64,000 nt of DNA from Mesocentrotus franciscanus (taxonomy: Eukaryota; Echinodermata; Echinoidea; Camarodonta; Strongylocentrotidae), in contig CP137682.1 of assembly GCA_037976565.1 (NCBI GenBank), forward strand, positions 4,772,827-4,836,826, read 5' to 3'. Under the pieces are notes generated by a model. That model searched no databases, was not told the DNA's origin, and saw only the letters and a program-made list of their open reading frames with translations. This document shows, piece after piece, positions 26,527 to 39,300 of this stretch. Within the stretch, counting starts at the first letter, position 1. Every line of letters starts with the position of its first letter. Made by a program: the position numbers and the translations under genes.

Positions 26527-26885
26527 AATAATAATAATTAAGAATTAAACGTTCTTGTATAGCGCATAACACATAGTAATAATACATGTCCCTATAAAGC
26601 GCTCTAGAGAAAAAACAACAGAATACAAAGACAAGATGTACTGGGTAACAGACAAAAATGGATGAATTAAATGTTAAATAAGTGCGTCTTTAAGGCAATC
26701 TTAAACTTAACAATGGAGTCAATGTTTTTTAGATGTTCCGGGAGATTGTTCCTGCGTTCACCATATGACCTGGTCATCACTGGTGGAATAACAAACAATT
26801 TTTTCTTATTAGAACAAAGATTTCTAGAAGGTGTGTACAATGTTAACAGCTCTATCAAATAAGGAGGCGCAAAATAATAAAAACA
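26527..26885 (-). mobile_element. Probable SINE-like dispersed repeat
   Basis: The segment contains TTGTATAGCGC...ATAAAGCGCTCTAGAG near one end and a TAATAATAAT microsatellite at the edge, with a weakly coding-looking interior in both strands. Repeats with a 'TATAGCGC' end are common in invertebrate genomes. No second copy was found in this window, so the call rests on style only. Confidence 0.35.
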
Positions 26886-29222
26886 TAATATCTCAGCATC
26901 ATGCAAATCAAGACTAAGTCTGGAATCAGAGTTTCAAATTCAGACTACATATGAAGATATGCATTTTCATTTCTACTGTGATGACTCAGCATCCAGACCA
27001 TTACATATACCGGCATAGCATACTCAAAATTATATGGGCATTTGATGGATAACTTGTATGGTATCAAGGCCAGATGGACGCACATAAACAGTCAAGGTCC
27101 TGTACTTTTAAATGGAATCTGAATTATTCATGTCATAATTTGCTTTCAAGATAAGGCAGGATACATGTAGGGACTGGGGTTAGTCTTAACATGTTGTGAC
27201 ATTGATGTTTCCTTTTTAACATTTGAGATTTTTCGGAGGTTGATGTTTTTTTTACTTGCATTGCCGTGTTACCTTCTGTACCAGACAGTGTTGGAAAGAG
27301 GTAGCGCACCTATAGATAGAAGACATACTATTTGAAAATTGTCTGTAGAAAATAAAAGGTTCCCAGATTTCCAAATATTTCCACAAATATGTTGACAGAT
27401 GTTCTAATTTTCAAAGAAAGACACAGCAAAGAAAAATAAAAGAAGTTTACTTCTTTTCAAGCAGTGCTTTTCAGAGTATGTTGTATACCATTTCCATAGT
27501 TAGGAAGATTTGTACTTTGGATTCAACAAACAGAAAGAGAAACAGGCCACAATGACTCAATATATTAGATTTGTTCAAGGTACATGCAAAGAAACATGAA
27601 TTCATGTTTTTATATGATGAATCATTCATTAAAGGAGATTATTCTTGAAATGCTCAGATTTGCTTTCATTTCATATCTTATTGAAGAAAAGAAATGTTGG
27701 GCTGTCAGGGCGATTGTGTTTTCTTGCTATATGGAGGTTCTATTCATTCTTTTGTCAATATGTGGGTGTGTTGTTCAGTGTCAGCAACAAAAAGAATGTG
27801 ATTGTTTTGTGTCTGGGCTCCTGGTACGAAGGGAGGGCTAGGGTGTGCTGACAAAAGTTCAGCAAATGAAGTTTTTTGCAGCGAGTGTTCTATTCTCTAC
27901 CTCCTAATGGTACCAGATTGCTCAAAATACAACAATAACAAGATTCTTATCAAAGAATGTTTACTCTGTTCATGTTTGCTTTATGAGTATGAAGTACAAA
28001 CAGTATGATTATGCTTAAAGTCAATAGCTTGCCGTTTCTACACTGATGACAGGGTAGCCCCATGCCCCCCCCCTCCATTTTTCATTTTATTTTTACCTCA
28101 TTTAAGATACCCTCAGTAAGAATACTATCACACCCCCCATCTCCCTCCTTCCCCATTCTATCTCTTACTCTCACCCCCCTCTCTCTCTCTCCCTTTCAAT
28201 CAATTGTTTCTCTCTATTTCATTTTGTAAAAAATTTTCATATTCTCTAATTTCTCTTCCATTTAACTCTTCAAAAATATTGTCAGCCTTTTCCTGTGTAT
28301 ATCCCTCTTTATTGATCTTTTTTTCTTGCTTTCTTGATGTGCACCATCAGGTTATGAGTACTAGATATAGGTCCTGATGAGAATTATTCACTGTGCCCCT
28401 TTAATCTTTATACCATTTGATCTGGATACGCCTTCCAGTGGGTTTGGGTCTGTCTGTCAAACAATGCTGTTTACTAATCCGGGTCTGCATGGTAGTTGAA
28501 CTTGAATGGCAGTCCTGTATAAAAGGTTGCTCAATCCCCATTCAGTGCTTGTATTTTGACTGCTATCACAGGTATTACTCATAGAATTTCTGGTAGAAAA
28601 TCTGTATCGGACCTTGTATAGGTTGCTCCTCAGTTGAGCCGAAATCAGATTTGTTACATAATTGTTTTGTTATTCTGTGTATACGTTGATAATATCTACA
28701 GTTTGTTTAAAGTGTTGGATCCAAACTTTGGTCTTACAAGGGTATTCAGTAAGTGATTGTGTTTATGCATAGTCAGTTTTCTTGCTCAACTTGTATATCT
28801 GTGCTAATTTCAATCAAGGATTTAAGGTTTTAGGATTGAAGGCTTTAGGAGAATCTAAGTTATTGCTACATTTACATGGTAATTATATGTGCCTATTTAT
28901 AGATGTACTTGTACAAATGTGGAGTATTTGTGGCTCAACCGGTGTTCTGAAGTGCTGCGTTATTGTTAAGTGGCTCAAACATGCGGAGCCACATGTCCAT
29001 TTTTTTGCTAGAAAAAGGTGCCTTTTGGAATGGATTTGATTGGAGAGTATTTTTCATGCTGATGGAAGTTCTAAATTTCATTAAGGACAGTGGAAAAGTC
29101 TGATACAATTTTTTTGAAAATACTGCAATCTTCTTTATGTAAATATCATTGTTGCAATGGGCAGGTTTTTAGGCAAATTTCATATATATCACTGAATTTT
29201 GTCTTCTCTTTTGTTTCCCCAG

Positions 29223-29643
29223 TCGCAATATACCAAAGACAGATGAGGAGGAGGAGGAAGAAGGTTCCAGCCCATCAAGGTCATCATCAACATCAGGACG
29301 TTCTGATTCAAAATCTTCCACACCTTCAAAATCGCCAAACAAGTCGAAAAAGAACAACAAGAAGAACATTTCCGCTCCAGTGATTGAACTCTCAAAAGAC
29401 ACTATCCTTCCACCGCCGAACGGTTTCGATTCGGGTTCTACGGTTAGCGTACCGGATGTGGTACCGTCGGTAACACAACAGGTGTCTAGTGCTCCACCGC
29501 CAATCCCGCGACAGCCACCGCTGAAGCCGCAGCAGAAGGCGCCCATTGCGGTGCTTGCGGAACCAGAGGTCACCTTCACCAACGGTACTGGTTCAACCCA
29601 CAAACAAGATCCCCGTAAAGACAAGAAAGATGGAGATTTGTCT
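29223..29643 (+). CDS. Gene 1 exon: acidic-Ser-basic linker and proline-rich segment
   Basis: The acceptor TTTCCCCAG and donor TCT/GTGAGT bound a 421-base exon that enters in phase 2 (completing a Tyr codon) and leaves in phase 0. It starts RNIPKTDEEEEEEGSSPS, then a Ser-rich stretch and a Lys/Asn-rich stretch (KSPNKSKKNNKK). It ends in a proline-rich part containing ILPPPNG, APPPIPRQPPLKP and PQQKAP. Alternating acidic, Ser-rich and basic blocks mark intrinsic disorder. The PPxPxR and PxxPxK cores are plausible SH3 ligands. No folded domain is visible. An antisense frame (29169-29726) is a shadow. Confidence 0.75.
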
Positions 29644-29868
29644 GTGAGTATAATAGAAGTTTGGGTGTTAATCTCCATAATATTAAGGACTGTATTTAAC
29701 CACAATTTGAAGTCTTTAATATACATGTAGGTTTTATTATCAAAATGTTTTCATTTAACACTGATGAAGAAAGGAGGGAATGATGTAATTGGGTTGATTC
29801 AAACAATTTACCTTGTCTTGCCAAAGTGTTTATACTTACGTATATCTGTATAATATGTTATTATTACA

Positions 29869-29873
29869 AGTAC

Positions 29874-29921
<48 letters not shown>
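29869..29921. repeat. (TA)n microsatellite with CA interruptions
   Basis: About 50 bases of TATATA with two ACATA interruptions lie directly against the TA target of the adjacent MITE. Confidence 0.85.
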
Positions 29922-30110
29922 CAGTCAAACCTGCTTTAGTGACCACCTGTCTACAAAGACCACCTGTCTACAAAGACCACATTTTTGTTTCCCTTGAAAA
30001 TGGTTTCTCATTGAAACATGTACTAAAGGAACCTGTCTACAAAGACCACCTGTCTACAAAGACCACTTTTTGTGTTTCCCTTGGGTGGTCGCTATAGACA
30101 GGTTTGACTG
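29922..30110. mobile_element. CAGTCAAACC-type MITE, best copy
   Basis: The termini CAGTCAAACCTG and CAGGTTTGACTG are perfect inverted repeats flanked by TA on both sides. The interior repeats GACCACCTGTCTACAAA several times. TA target duplication and length under 200 bp suggest a Tc1/mariner-type MITE. Diverged copies lie at 22575-22752 and 43989-44150. Confidence 0.8.
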
Positions 30111-30834
30111 TATTTCATTATAACAGACATACATTATATGTAATAATTTCATTTTGTTTTGAGAACATTTGTTTCATTAATTTGATATGAGTAACTCATA
30201 TTTAACTCTTGTTTTTTTTTCAAGCAAGAACAATTACCTGTCCTCATATACATGTATATGCATATGTCAGACCTGTATAAAATTTCATTACCTTTGACAT
30301 TTTGTCAATAATACCAAAGAATAGGGGAGAATTGAATTGTATGTGGCTTTGCATAGATTCAAGAAAAGAATAGTCATACTAAATGTGGTGGGATAATGCT
30401 TTCATGCAAGATGTGAGATTACATGTTTATGATGAATCTTGATTTAGATGCTTGCTATATTCTTCTTAGCTTTCAGAATTTTTAATAAAAGAATTATATT
30501 TTTTAAAGCAAGCAAGCATAGTCCAAGATGAAACTAGCAATAGATAATCTTCGTTAATCTCATTTAACAGAAAGTATACTGGATGATATTGGTACATTTG
30601 ATTTCTTTCATTGTTTAAAACTTAATCAAACCTAGAATGATATTACTAATGATATATTGTAGATGTATGCATAGCCAAAGTAGAAAGTAGTGTATCTCTG
30701 TTTCCTTCCTACTTTTTGTTTAATCCACTTGTCTTTTTGTTATTATTATTCCATCGAACCTTTGCAGCTTACACCGGTATGTATCCTGAACATGTTGTGC
30801 CATCTATCTCTACTTGTATACCCACTAACCATAG

Positions 30835-31266
30835 AGGCTCGTTCTCATTTGATGCATCAAACCGCCACAGCAAAATAAAAACTATTTATGCTTAAATTAA
30901 TTGTAGGAGTGTTATCTGACTCCAAAAAAGCATTGTATGCTTGTAAGGAAGCAACCAGGGGACCAACGACTTTAAATCCTCTCTCAAGGACATGGTATTG
31001 AGGATTAATGCCTTACCAAAGGGCACTTGCGCACCTACTTTCTTTTGAACCTAGGACCTCCCGGTTACAAGACCACTGCTCTACCACTGAGCCATTATTG
31101 AGAATAGATTAACTTAGCATAACAAAGGCCCCCACTGGTGCTCACCTGTCTGTTTCTATTACACAGGATACAGCCATGTGAGATACCCGAAATGTACGAT
31201 TACATCATTTTATTTTGCCGTTGCAGTTTTTTTAGGCGGTTTGACGTGTCAAATGGGAACGAGACT
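30835..31266. mobile_element. 432-bp TIR element containing a nested SINE
   Basis: The left end AGGCTCGTTCTCATTTGA...CAAACCGCC matches the complement of the right end AGTCTCGTTCCCATTTGA...CAAACCGCC over about 30 bp, and AGCAAAATAAAA/CGGCAAAATAAAA extends the match. A tRNA-derived SINE occupies 30953-31097 inside it. There is no coding capacity. Confidence 0.65.
30953..31097 (-). mobile_element. tRNA-derived SINE, copy 2
   Basis: On the minus strand, AATGGCTCAGTGGTAGAGC resembles a tRNA D-arm (A box), GTCTTGTAAC is an anticodon-loop-like segment, and AGGTCCTAGGTTCAAAAG is T-arm-like (B box). The body aligns with 4725-4878. This copy has the better-kept tRNA head and resembles tRNA-Thr. Confidence 0.65.
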
Positions 31267-32286
31267 TAAATCCTGCTTGCTTGCTTGCTGCAATTAAACC
31301 TTGGTACCCACTACTTCCAGTAATAACATACCCTCCCCAAAAAAAAAAAAAAAAATTGCTTGTTATTTTATTAATGACATTGCAAAGTTCTGATAAGAGT
31401 TAACTTATGGTTACATGGTCTTAACCATATCTTTTTATTTTGTTTAAGAGAAATATTATTTTATGGAGAAATATTTACGAACCAAAATATTTACTTTCAT
31501 CAGCTCCATTACTTTCATCATTGGCATTATACCTATTGGTAAAATAAAATCCTGCAAAGTGTTTATTGGTCATTAGATACTAATGTAAAAACACCTAATC
31601 TAAATAATCTATATTCCCTTAAATGTAACACTTTTTATCTGTGCTCCCATCAGGTAAATAATATAGGAAACTTATAAATTTATTTGTAATTATTTTGCTC
31701 CCCTTTCCCTTGCAAAAGAAAACAATAAATGACAGTCATCATAAAGTGTGCTACATTTAAAGCTATAGCTGGTGATTTCTGGTGTTCATGTATAGAATTG
31801 TGAGCTTTATATGTCCCTCACCCTATGTTTGTGTCTAATAGTTTTGTTACATAGTGGAAACATTGTAATCCCTGTAAAATAAACTCATTCTAAAAACTTA
31901 GTTACCAAAGCCTCCTGGACCAACCCAACTCCACCCCTTAACCCCAACTCCTCCCCAAACGAACCCAACCCAGCCCCTCCCTCATCAGTAGAACAAGGTA
32001 AATCCTGTGGAGATGCATACATGTATGTAGATACTGCATGAATGTATGGTCATTGCGAGGTACTAATTGTCCCACACATGTGTATAATGTTGGGAGATAT
32101 GGCGTTGTACAGTGTGGGCGTGCATAGCGTTTATAGGAGTGGTAAGTATAGATAATAGAATAGATACTAAAGAGAATGAAGTGCATTCTGGAACACTAAC
32201 TAACTTCGACTCAAGCGGTTAATCCATTAACTAACCATCAATGACACATATATGAATATAACACTTTCTCATTGGCTTCCTTCAAA

Positions 32287-32552
32287 TCATTGGGTCATCG
32301 CGTCCAGTCGGGTGGTCGCGTTACACAACCTTTCGTGAAATGAAAGCGGAAGGTCATGCGAAGATGCAGGTAAGGGACGTGTCCCTTTCATACATTTGCC
32401 GTGGGGTTTTCACAAAGTGTCGGGTAAATGGGACCAGACCATTTGTAAATGAGTGGGGTTTTTTTCACAAACATTACCCCGACATTTCGTGGATAAAGGG
32501 GCATGTTTTCACAAAAGTTTGGGTAACGCGACCTGACGCGATGACCCGATGA
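32287..32552. mobile_element. 266-bp TIR element
   Basis: TCATTGGGTCATCGCGTC on the left matches the complement of the right end TCATCGGGTCATCGCGTC, and GGTCGCGTTAC is also shared, giving about 50 bp of imperfect arms. It is markedly richer in CpG than its surroundings. Short frames on both strands are artefacts of the palindrome. Confidence 0.7.
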
Positions 32553-34644
32553 TTCAGTAAGCCTTCTCTTTAATGAGAACAAGAATATTAGTGGATTCTT
32601 TTAAAGTGAGTGTGACACTTTGCACTAAATTGTACATTGAAATGGGGAAATCTTTTATAAAAACTAAGTATTGTGGCAAGGTATGGTGTCCTTTAGGGTA
32701 AAGCAATAATTCTCAGTTACACTGTACCTTATCCCATGGCTAGGACTTCTACATAGATGATAGTAGGTCCTTGTGGTAGAATACATACACACACATATAA
32801 TGCACAGATATTCATCTTATTTAGGTACATTGATTTATAGATTGTTATTTTTTGCAAATGTTTGCAAAATGTTACAAACCGATGGGAAACACAAAATACG
32901 AGCCAAAGGGCACATTTTATGTTACGTTATGTTTTATTACTAATGCTGGCAGAAACGGTTGTTGATTAGGGAAATAAGGAAAAAACAAAACATGGGCCAA
33001 ATGTCACATCTGCTTCTGTTTTTCCATTTTTTGTTTTTAATATTGGCAGAAATCTATGTTGACAAGGAAAAAGGAAAAACACAAATAGGAGCCAAATGGC
33101 ACACTGATATCTTGTACTTCAAGGGTAGTCGCATTTCCAGATGAATAAAATGATAAAATGCCATAGATTCTGATGAAAAGTATTCTTCCATCAAATCTTT
33201 GCTATCCATCATTGGATTTCCCTCTTCCTTTCAGGGCTCATTAGACTGATAGACTGACCAGTTTCAAAAATAGGGGTGTACTACGATGTATTTCAGAATA
33301 AATCTTAAGTATTATGAGTGGCAAGATAACCATTTGCAGATTTGCAGATTATTGATGTTAGTTTTGTCTTTGTGCATATAATGAAATGGTGAAAAGAAAC
33401 AGGAAAAACAAGAGGCAAATCATTCTTAACACTCAATAGAACTCATTTTGTTTGGAAATCCTGGTTATGTTTCAAGCCTTATTAGAAAGACTTTTGATCT
33501 TCTTTTTTTTTTCTTTCTTTCTTTACCCTTTTTCTCCTGGAGATAGATATCTTTAAGATATTAAGATATGCCTGTGGACACTTTAATACCCACTTCCAGT
33601 TTTCACTTTAAAAGTACCTCTGAGACATTGTTTTAGTAGCAATAGGGTTAACATTGATGAGCAGTTTAGGTACCGGTATTTCACATTCTAATCTGTTTTA
33701 TCTTGCATGTTTACAGATAATCAATCCTCTAGGTTCTGTAACCAATTAATCTTGGATCATGGCCATGTAGCATGTGACAAGGAATTGTAGATTTTTAGAA
33801 CTAACATTGGCACCGCAGATAGTCACTTGTTTGCGGCAAGTTGAAACAGAAACAGAAGAAAAGGGGCAAGGGGATAAAATCCAATAGCAAATATTTGGCT
33901 TTCAAAAGTCGTGAAAAGTACCGGTAGTGTACACGTGTATATTATGATTCGAAGTACCTGTAGATAAATCAATATGTAAATAAAAGGTATTAGCAGGTGA
34001 TATCCAACACACCAGATGTACAGCACTTTCATAAGAATTGCCATTGGGTCCTTTTTGTTGAGGATGTGAATTGATCTCATTGCATTCTGGCTACATGTAT
34101 CTAGAATGCATCAGAATTATAAGATTTAATTACAAGATTATTTGTCTCCTATGTTCAAGTAGTGGATATTACTTGCTGAAAAATGATGAGACAGATGAAA
34201 TTCTTTAATATTCAAGATCCTTGCTATTACATCCGCCCCTGATTGCCACAGTTTATATAACTTACAATTTACATTGTGCTCGAGCCAAATTGCATTGCTG
34301 AAGCTGTTGTATAAAGCTTATGGCCACATTATGCTTTGCTCTGCTTTTGCTTTGCTCTGTCACTATACTCAGGGTGGTGTATGGGTGCTATTTAAACCAC
34401 TCCAGATGTTATTATTTCATCAGTCAATTTGTAAAACAATCCTACAGGTATTGTAAAAGTAAGCCTCTTCATATTAGGGAGTGGTCATCTGTCAAGAGCT
34501 AGATGTGAGCTAAGTCATCTTAGAAAGATTTAATGCCCTTGGCCCCTACAGACATAGGAAAAGAGAGATTGTAAATATTCATGTACCCATATTGACACAA
34601 TCTTTTACTGTTTCTTTTTTATTTTGTTTCATGAATTCCTGCAG

Positions 34645-36374
34645 TCATTTGAGATGGGATCTCTGCTTGATGATATGATGTCCGTCTGGGACTCTGCAAA
34701 ACTCAACCTCAGTTTCAGTGATGACTTAGACCCCACCCCTGAAGAACCGGACGACATCATGGAGGAAGAGGACTCCCTTTGGAAGGTGAGGAAAATGCGT
34801 TTTGTAACGGCAATACTAGTTTGTCACCTCCCACTCTCAGTGTAGGAACGGTGAACCCAGTGGCGATTGAAGCGGTAGTCTTGACGAATGAGGCAGAGGT
34901 AGCGGAGGAGGAGGCGGAAGCGGTGAATGAGGATCGGGAGACGGAGGAGGCGGAGCTTGGTGCAGTAGGCGGGGTTAGTGCTGCAGGGGTTTCTACCGCG
35001 GGTAAAAGCGCAGAGGGTAGTATTCTTTCGGGGAATATCATCATCAAGGATAGCATGACAAAACCGACAAAGACATTCCGCAAGGTACCGCGTCAAACTG
35101 AGGAAGGAGAAGCGAATGAGGTTGTGGCTAAACCAGAGAGTCGGCCCCAGGAACAGAGCCAAGCACCGAGAAGCAGACCGGGTATGGATATGAACATTGC
35201 GAGGCAGATGTCGCGTGAAAAGCGGTGGGATAATGAGTTCAAACGATTGTCATCATCCCCTAAGGACAAGTCTTCTGATAACGAATATATTGACACCGGA
35301 ACAATGAAACAGAAGGTTGATAATTCGAGTGAAGAGTATGAAGAATTGGCCTTAGCTTCCTCCCCACAGCCTTATACCCTGAGAGACAACGTATTGGACA
35401 GTGCTAATGTTATGAGAGTGCCTCGCTATTCCGATGTCTCGCGAAGTGTCAGCCTGCGTACCACTAGACCTGGCACAGACCATTCTGATTCTCGCGTTGA
35501 AGTTGAACTAAATAGGAGTCGCAGTCTTCGTGAACCGCCCGTGTCTCCCTTAGGTCAGCAAGCATACGATAGTCTCGTGGGTGGGGATATATCGGGTAAC
35601 TTGCGTAGAAAGCGTCCTGATGCTCCGGAGAGGAAGCCACCTGTGGTTCCTCCTAAGCCAGCACCCAAACCACCTAGCCGCGTTAAAGCCCCTGATGTCT
35701 TGGGAGAGGGGAGGTTCCGCAATGGTGAGGCTAGACTCTCGGGGTCAAGCAGTCAGCGCAGTTACAGTGGTACCTCTAGTGATGATGGTATGTCTGAAGA
35801 CAATCCGAACATTCAGGTTGCATCAGGAGATATTGCTGGGAAAAGTGGTGCCGTAGCATCCCTTAGGCAACGATTTAACACCAACCAAATGGAAGATGCA
35901 CCACCCAGACCCCCTCCACGCGAACCAACAGAGTCCAAAGTAAGCTTGTTCTCGGGTGTGAGGCTAAGGCGGCGCGAACAAACAAACGGTATGAATGAAA
36001 ACTTTTACGCGTCGGAGCCCGACAACAACAATGCTATCACCCCGAGCCAAAAATTCAGTTCTACTACCCTCCAAAACCTTGAGCAGCACATGCCCCGCCG
36101 AGTGCGTCGCTCTGTTGGTGAGGATCGCATCAAGAGAAGGAACTCCAGCGATGCCAGCGACTCAGACACTGATGTTGCTAAGACGCGCACTGAACGTGTC
36201 TGGAGCACATCAAGCCGTGGGTCAGAGGGGGATAGCTCTTCAGACGAGACTGTCGGCTCCAATCGTCTGTCAACGTCTAGCACCGAGAGGAGCTCTTACT
36301 CTTACTCAGAAACTCAGAGCAGTAGCGGCTACAAATCTCCACCGCGATCACTCTACGATCTACCAGAGGACCAG
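34645..36374 (+). CDS. Gene 1 large exon with an apparent 1-base frameshift
   Basis: The exon follows TTCCTGCAG in phase 0 and ends CCAG/GTGAGA. The first 47 codons read SFEMGSLLDDMMSVWDSAKL and onward to EEEDSLWK in one frame. From about 34785 the open frame is shifted and runs to 36374. The length is 1730, one short of a multiple of three, while both neighbouring splice phases are 0, which fits a single missing base rather than an intron. The second part holds an acidic block, a proline-rich core PERKPPVVPPKPAPKPP near 35620-35680, PPRPPPREP, many Ser/Arg stretches, and Tyr motifs YDSL and YDLPEDQ near the end. It is probably a disordered docking region. Function beyond SH3 or SH2 ligand potential is unknown. 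Confidence 0.7.
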
Positions 36375-39300
36375 GTGAGACATTGTTGAAATGATCTTGC
36401 ACCCTCTTTGCCTCTGTAGGTTACCAAACAACATTTGAAGACTTTAAGATGTCTCAGCAGCTCCATAGCAAAGCTTTATGTTTGGTGCTTTCAATGCTTG
36501 TGTTAAGGCAGAACAAATTCGATTCAAGTAAAAATGGACTACCACTTGTAAACACATAGGCCCATATTCTGCTATAGTAATTAATTGAAATCAGATTCCG
36601 GGCTCGAGCCTCTGGAAATACTTGGTCCTTTTATCAAACTTTCTTTATTAAACTCATGTGTAAAGTAAGTTTAAACCCAGCATCATTTATAGATAATGGC
36701 CAAAAGCATTATGAAAAATAAAAATGTTAAAAATATATTATTTAGTATGAATTTCATCTCTTTTATGAGGTACCCATGATGCAAAACCAAACAAATTAAA
36801 AAGATAACTAAAGGAGGCATATCACAACTACTGGCTAGAGGATGTTGTTATAGAAAACTAATAATCAGTTCACTTTCAAATGTGATTTGATATTTGCAGT
36901 GGCAAAGGGGGAAAAGAACTCTAAATAGTTTAGAAGACGTACACTCTAATGACCTAAATTTGTGATTCTTTGGTTTGTGAATTTAACATGTCATTAGAAG
37001 GCCTTCTTTTTATGCAATAATCTTTGCGGTGCTAATAACAAACTATACTACCGGGTAGGCATAATCATAATTGATTTGTTTTAATTGAGTTGAGAGAATA
37101 GTGTTTAGGAGGGATCGAAATTGTAAGATTTGAAAATTGAAGAAGAAATAGTAAAAAGGCTTGATTTTGTAAAGCAATCTTTTGTATAATCATTTTTAAG
37201 CATGTATTTCCTAGAGATTTGAAAAAAGAGGATTGCAAATGTTTGGATTCTTGACAATTTTATCCCAGCAATGTTCCTTGAGATTTCAAAGAATGCCTCT
37301 TTGTTTGAGACGTAGTATATTAGAATGCATCTTGCTGTACACTACAGTTCTTGCATGCTCCAAACTGAATGAACCTAGAAGATATTTTGGATTCTCTACC
37401 TCTCCTTGATTTTCTATTTTATTTTATTTATACATGAGAATATGATATATGAATACATAAAGTTAAACAGTGTTTAGTGATTGATTAAACAAAGGGCGCC
37501 CTCTGGAGATTGTTCTTAGATTTTGTAGAAGGGTTTGGAAGAGAGCAGTTGTAAGATCAGTTACATTTTGAACTGTAACTGGTTTGGTTGGTTCCCAGAA
37601 AAATAGTAAAACCGTTTATTTATAATGCTCTCTATGGCATCATGAAATATATTGAAATATATCCGGCCATTCATCAATACAATATGCACCCATGCTCATT
37701 GTTTATAAAAGAAAGAGATAAATCATAGCACTCTATAATCATATGCCATATCATTTCCGAATCATCACCTCTGCTATATATTTGAAAACCTTACTTAATA
37801 GGGAAATTACATGAAAGGGACGTGAGAAATGATAAAGTATCTCTTCCGCTGGAAAGATAACATATAGGCAAAGTGATAATGAATATTATATTTAAAAACA
37901 TTGAAAATCATTCTTATTGCATTGTAAAGAACCTTATGTAGACTGTAGAATTTATTTGTTAGACATGTACACCAATGTACATACACGTAGGTAACAATCT
38001 TAAAAAAATTAAAGGGCCTAATATCTTCATACACATCTGTCAAACAGTTCTGTCCAGCTGAAAATCCTACTTACGCTTTTAAGAGTTCCATTACTTGACT
38101 GAATATAGAGCTCTGTGATGCATAGGAAATAAAATCATTTAATCTTGCTGTGCTAAGATTGAACTGTTATGTAATCTTCACTCTTATGTTCAAAATATGA
38201 GTTGTAGGCTGTAATATCTGGGATTTGTGGTGGTACACTAACCAAATTAAGGGTGATATTTTGATTCCACTTCTGTTTCCTGATTTTCATGCGGCAACTT
38301 TTTTAAAGCTTTCCATTAAAAATGAATGATTTTAACTTTTTTAATAAAAAGTTGCTCTGTACCAACATTGTCCTTGAATAGTATAGGTCATTTTTATCTT
38401 TCAAGGAATTGTCAAGAAGAAAACATTTTTCCAACTTGACTGTTTCAGTGAAACTGCTCAATTGTGTATTTGATTGCAAAATCATTGAAGCAGCAAAGAG
38501 TGTCTCATTTTATATTCACAAAATCATGTCGGTTGATTGTACACTTTAACTGAAGTGTAGATTTATGTTTGTGAACTTACATTTACATTTACATTTTGTA
38601 CTCCAGTGTTCAAAAGCAATCTTTTGATCTGCAATTTCTGCAATCTAACAATTTGACAGAATTTGATCAGGGTATCATTTTTGTGTGTGGATCAAGCGTA
38701 GTATCTTTAACACTTGGAGAGAAATTAGGAACATCGTAAGATTTTCTGTCCATTCAGTTCATATTGTCACATCCATTCACGGTCTTCATAATATTTATAG
38801 TTGTTCATGAGTTTCAGTGGATTCAAATAAAAAAACGCACCAACTGTATTCAACCATTGTAGGTGTACTAATAGTTCATATGAATGATATGCATCTGTAA
38901 ATCATTGAAAATAAAAAGATCACACATCATGTTTTCCATATACCAAAAGTCTTTTATCCACATTCATCTGAAGTCCTCAAATCAAACGGTCTTTAGAATG
39001 GCTTTGACACTCAAATTATAAGATGGCTGTTATATCTGGAAGTATGATGATGAGATGAAAGAATGACAGATTTCCTGACATGTAATAAAATTGAGAGCTG
39101 TTGTAGGTGACCAAAAAAAATAAACCCAGGAATAAAAAGAAGAAATTTAAAGAAGTGTTGAAAAGTATAGTGAGGAGAAGGTTAGAATTGAGGACATTTA
39201 AAAGATAAACATGAAGCAAATGTTCTTTTACATATTCATTCAAATATTTGCCAAGTATATTTCATCAGTTCAAACTCCAAAGCCAGAAGATTGTTAACTC

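Larger units (their letters stand above)
24767..29222 (+). other. Intron of gene 1
   Basis: No exon was recognised. It holds the small GACCCC-family MITE (25033-25100), a probable SINE (about 26527-26885) and pyrimidine-rich stretches near 28060-28200. The remainder looks like unique AT-rich DNA. Confidence 0.6.
29644..34644 (+). other. Intron of gene 1
   Basis: No exon was recognised. It holds a TA/CA microsatellite (29869-29921), three TIR elements (29922-30110, 30835-31266, 32287-32552) and a SINE nested in the second. The rest is AT-rich. Confidence 0.6.

Noticed and set aside
27584..28008. Overlapping hydrophobic frames suggesting a small membrane protein
   Set aside because: AT-rich intronic sequence gives such frames by chance; there are no coding exons or splice context.
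34786..34840. Short intron inside the large exon of gene 1
   Set aside because: It has a good pyrimidine tract, but it is only 55 bases, and splicing leads to a stop within ten codons.
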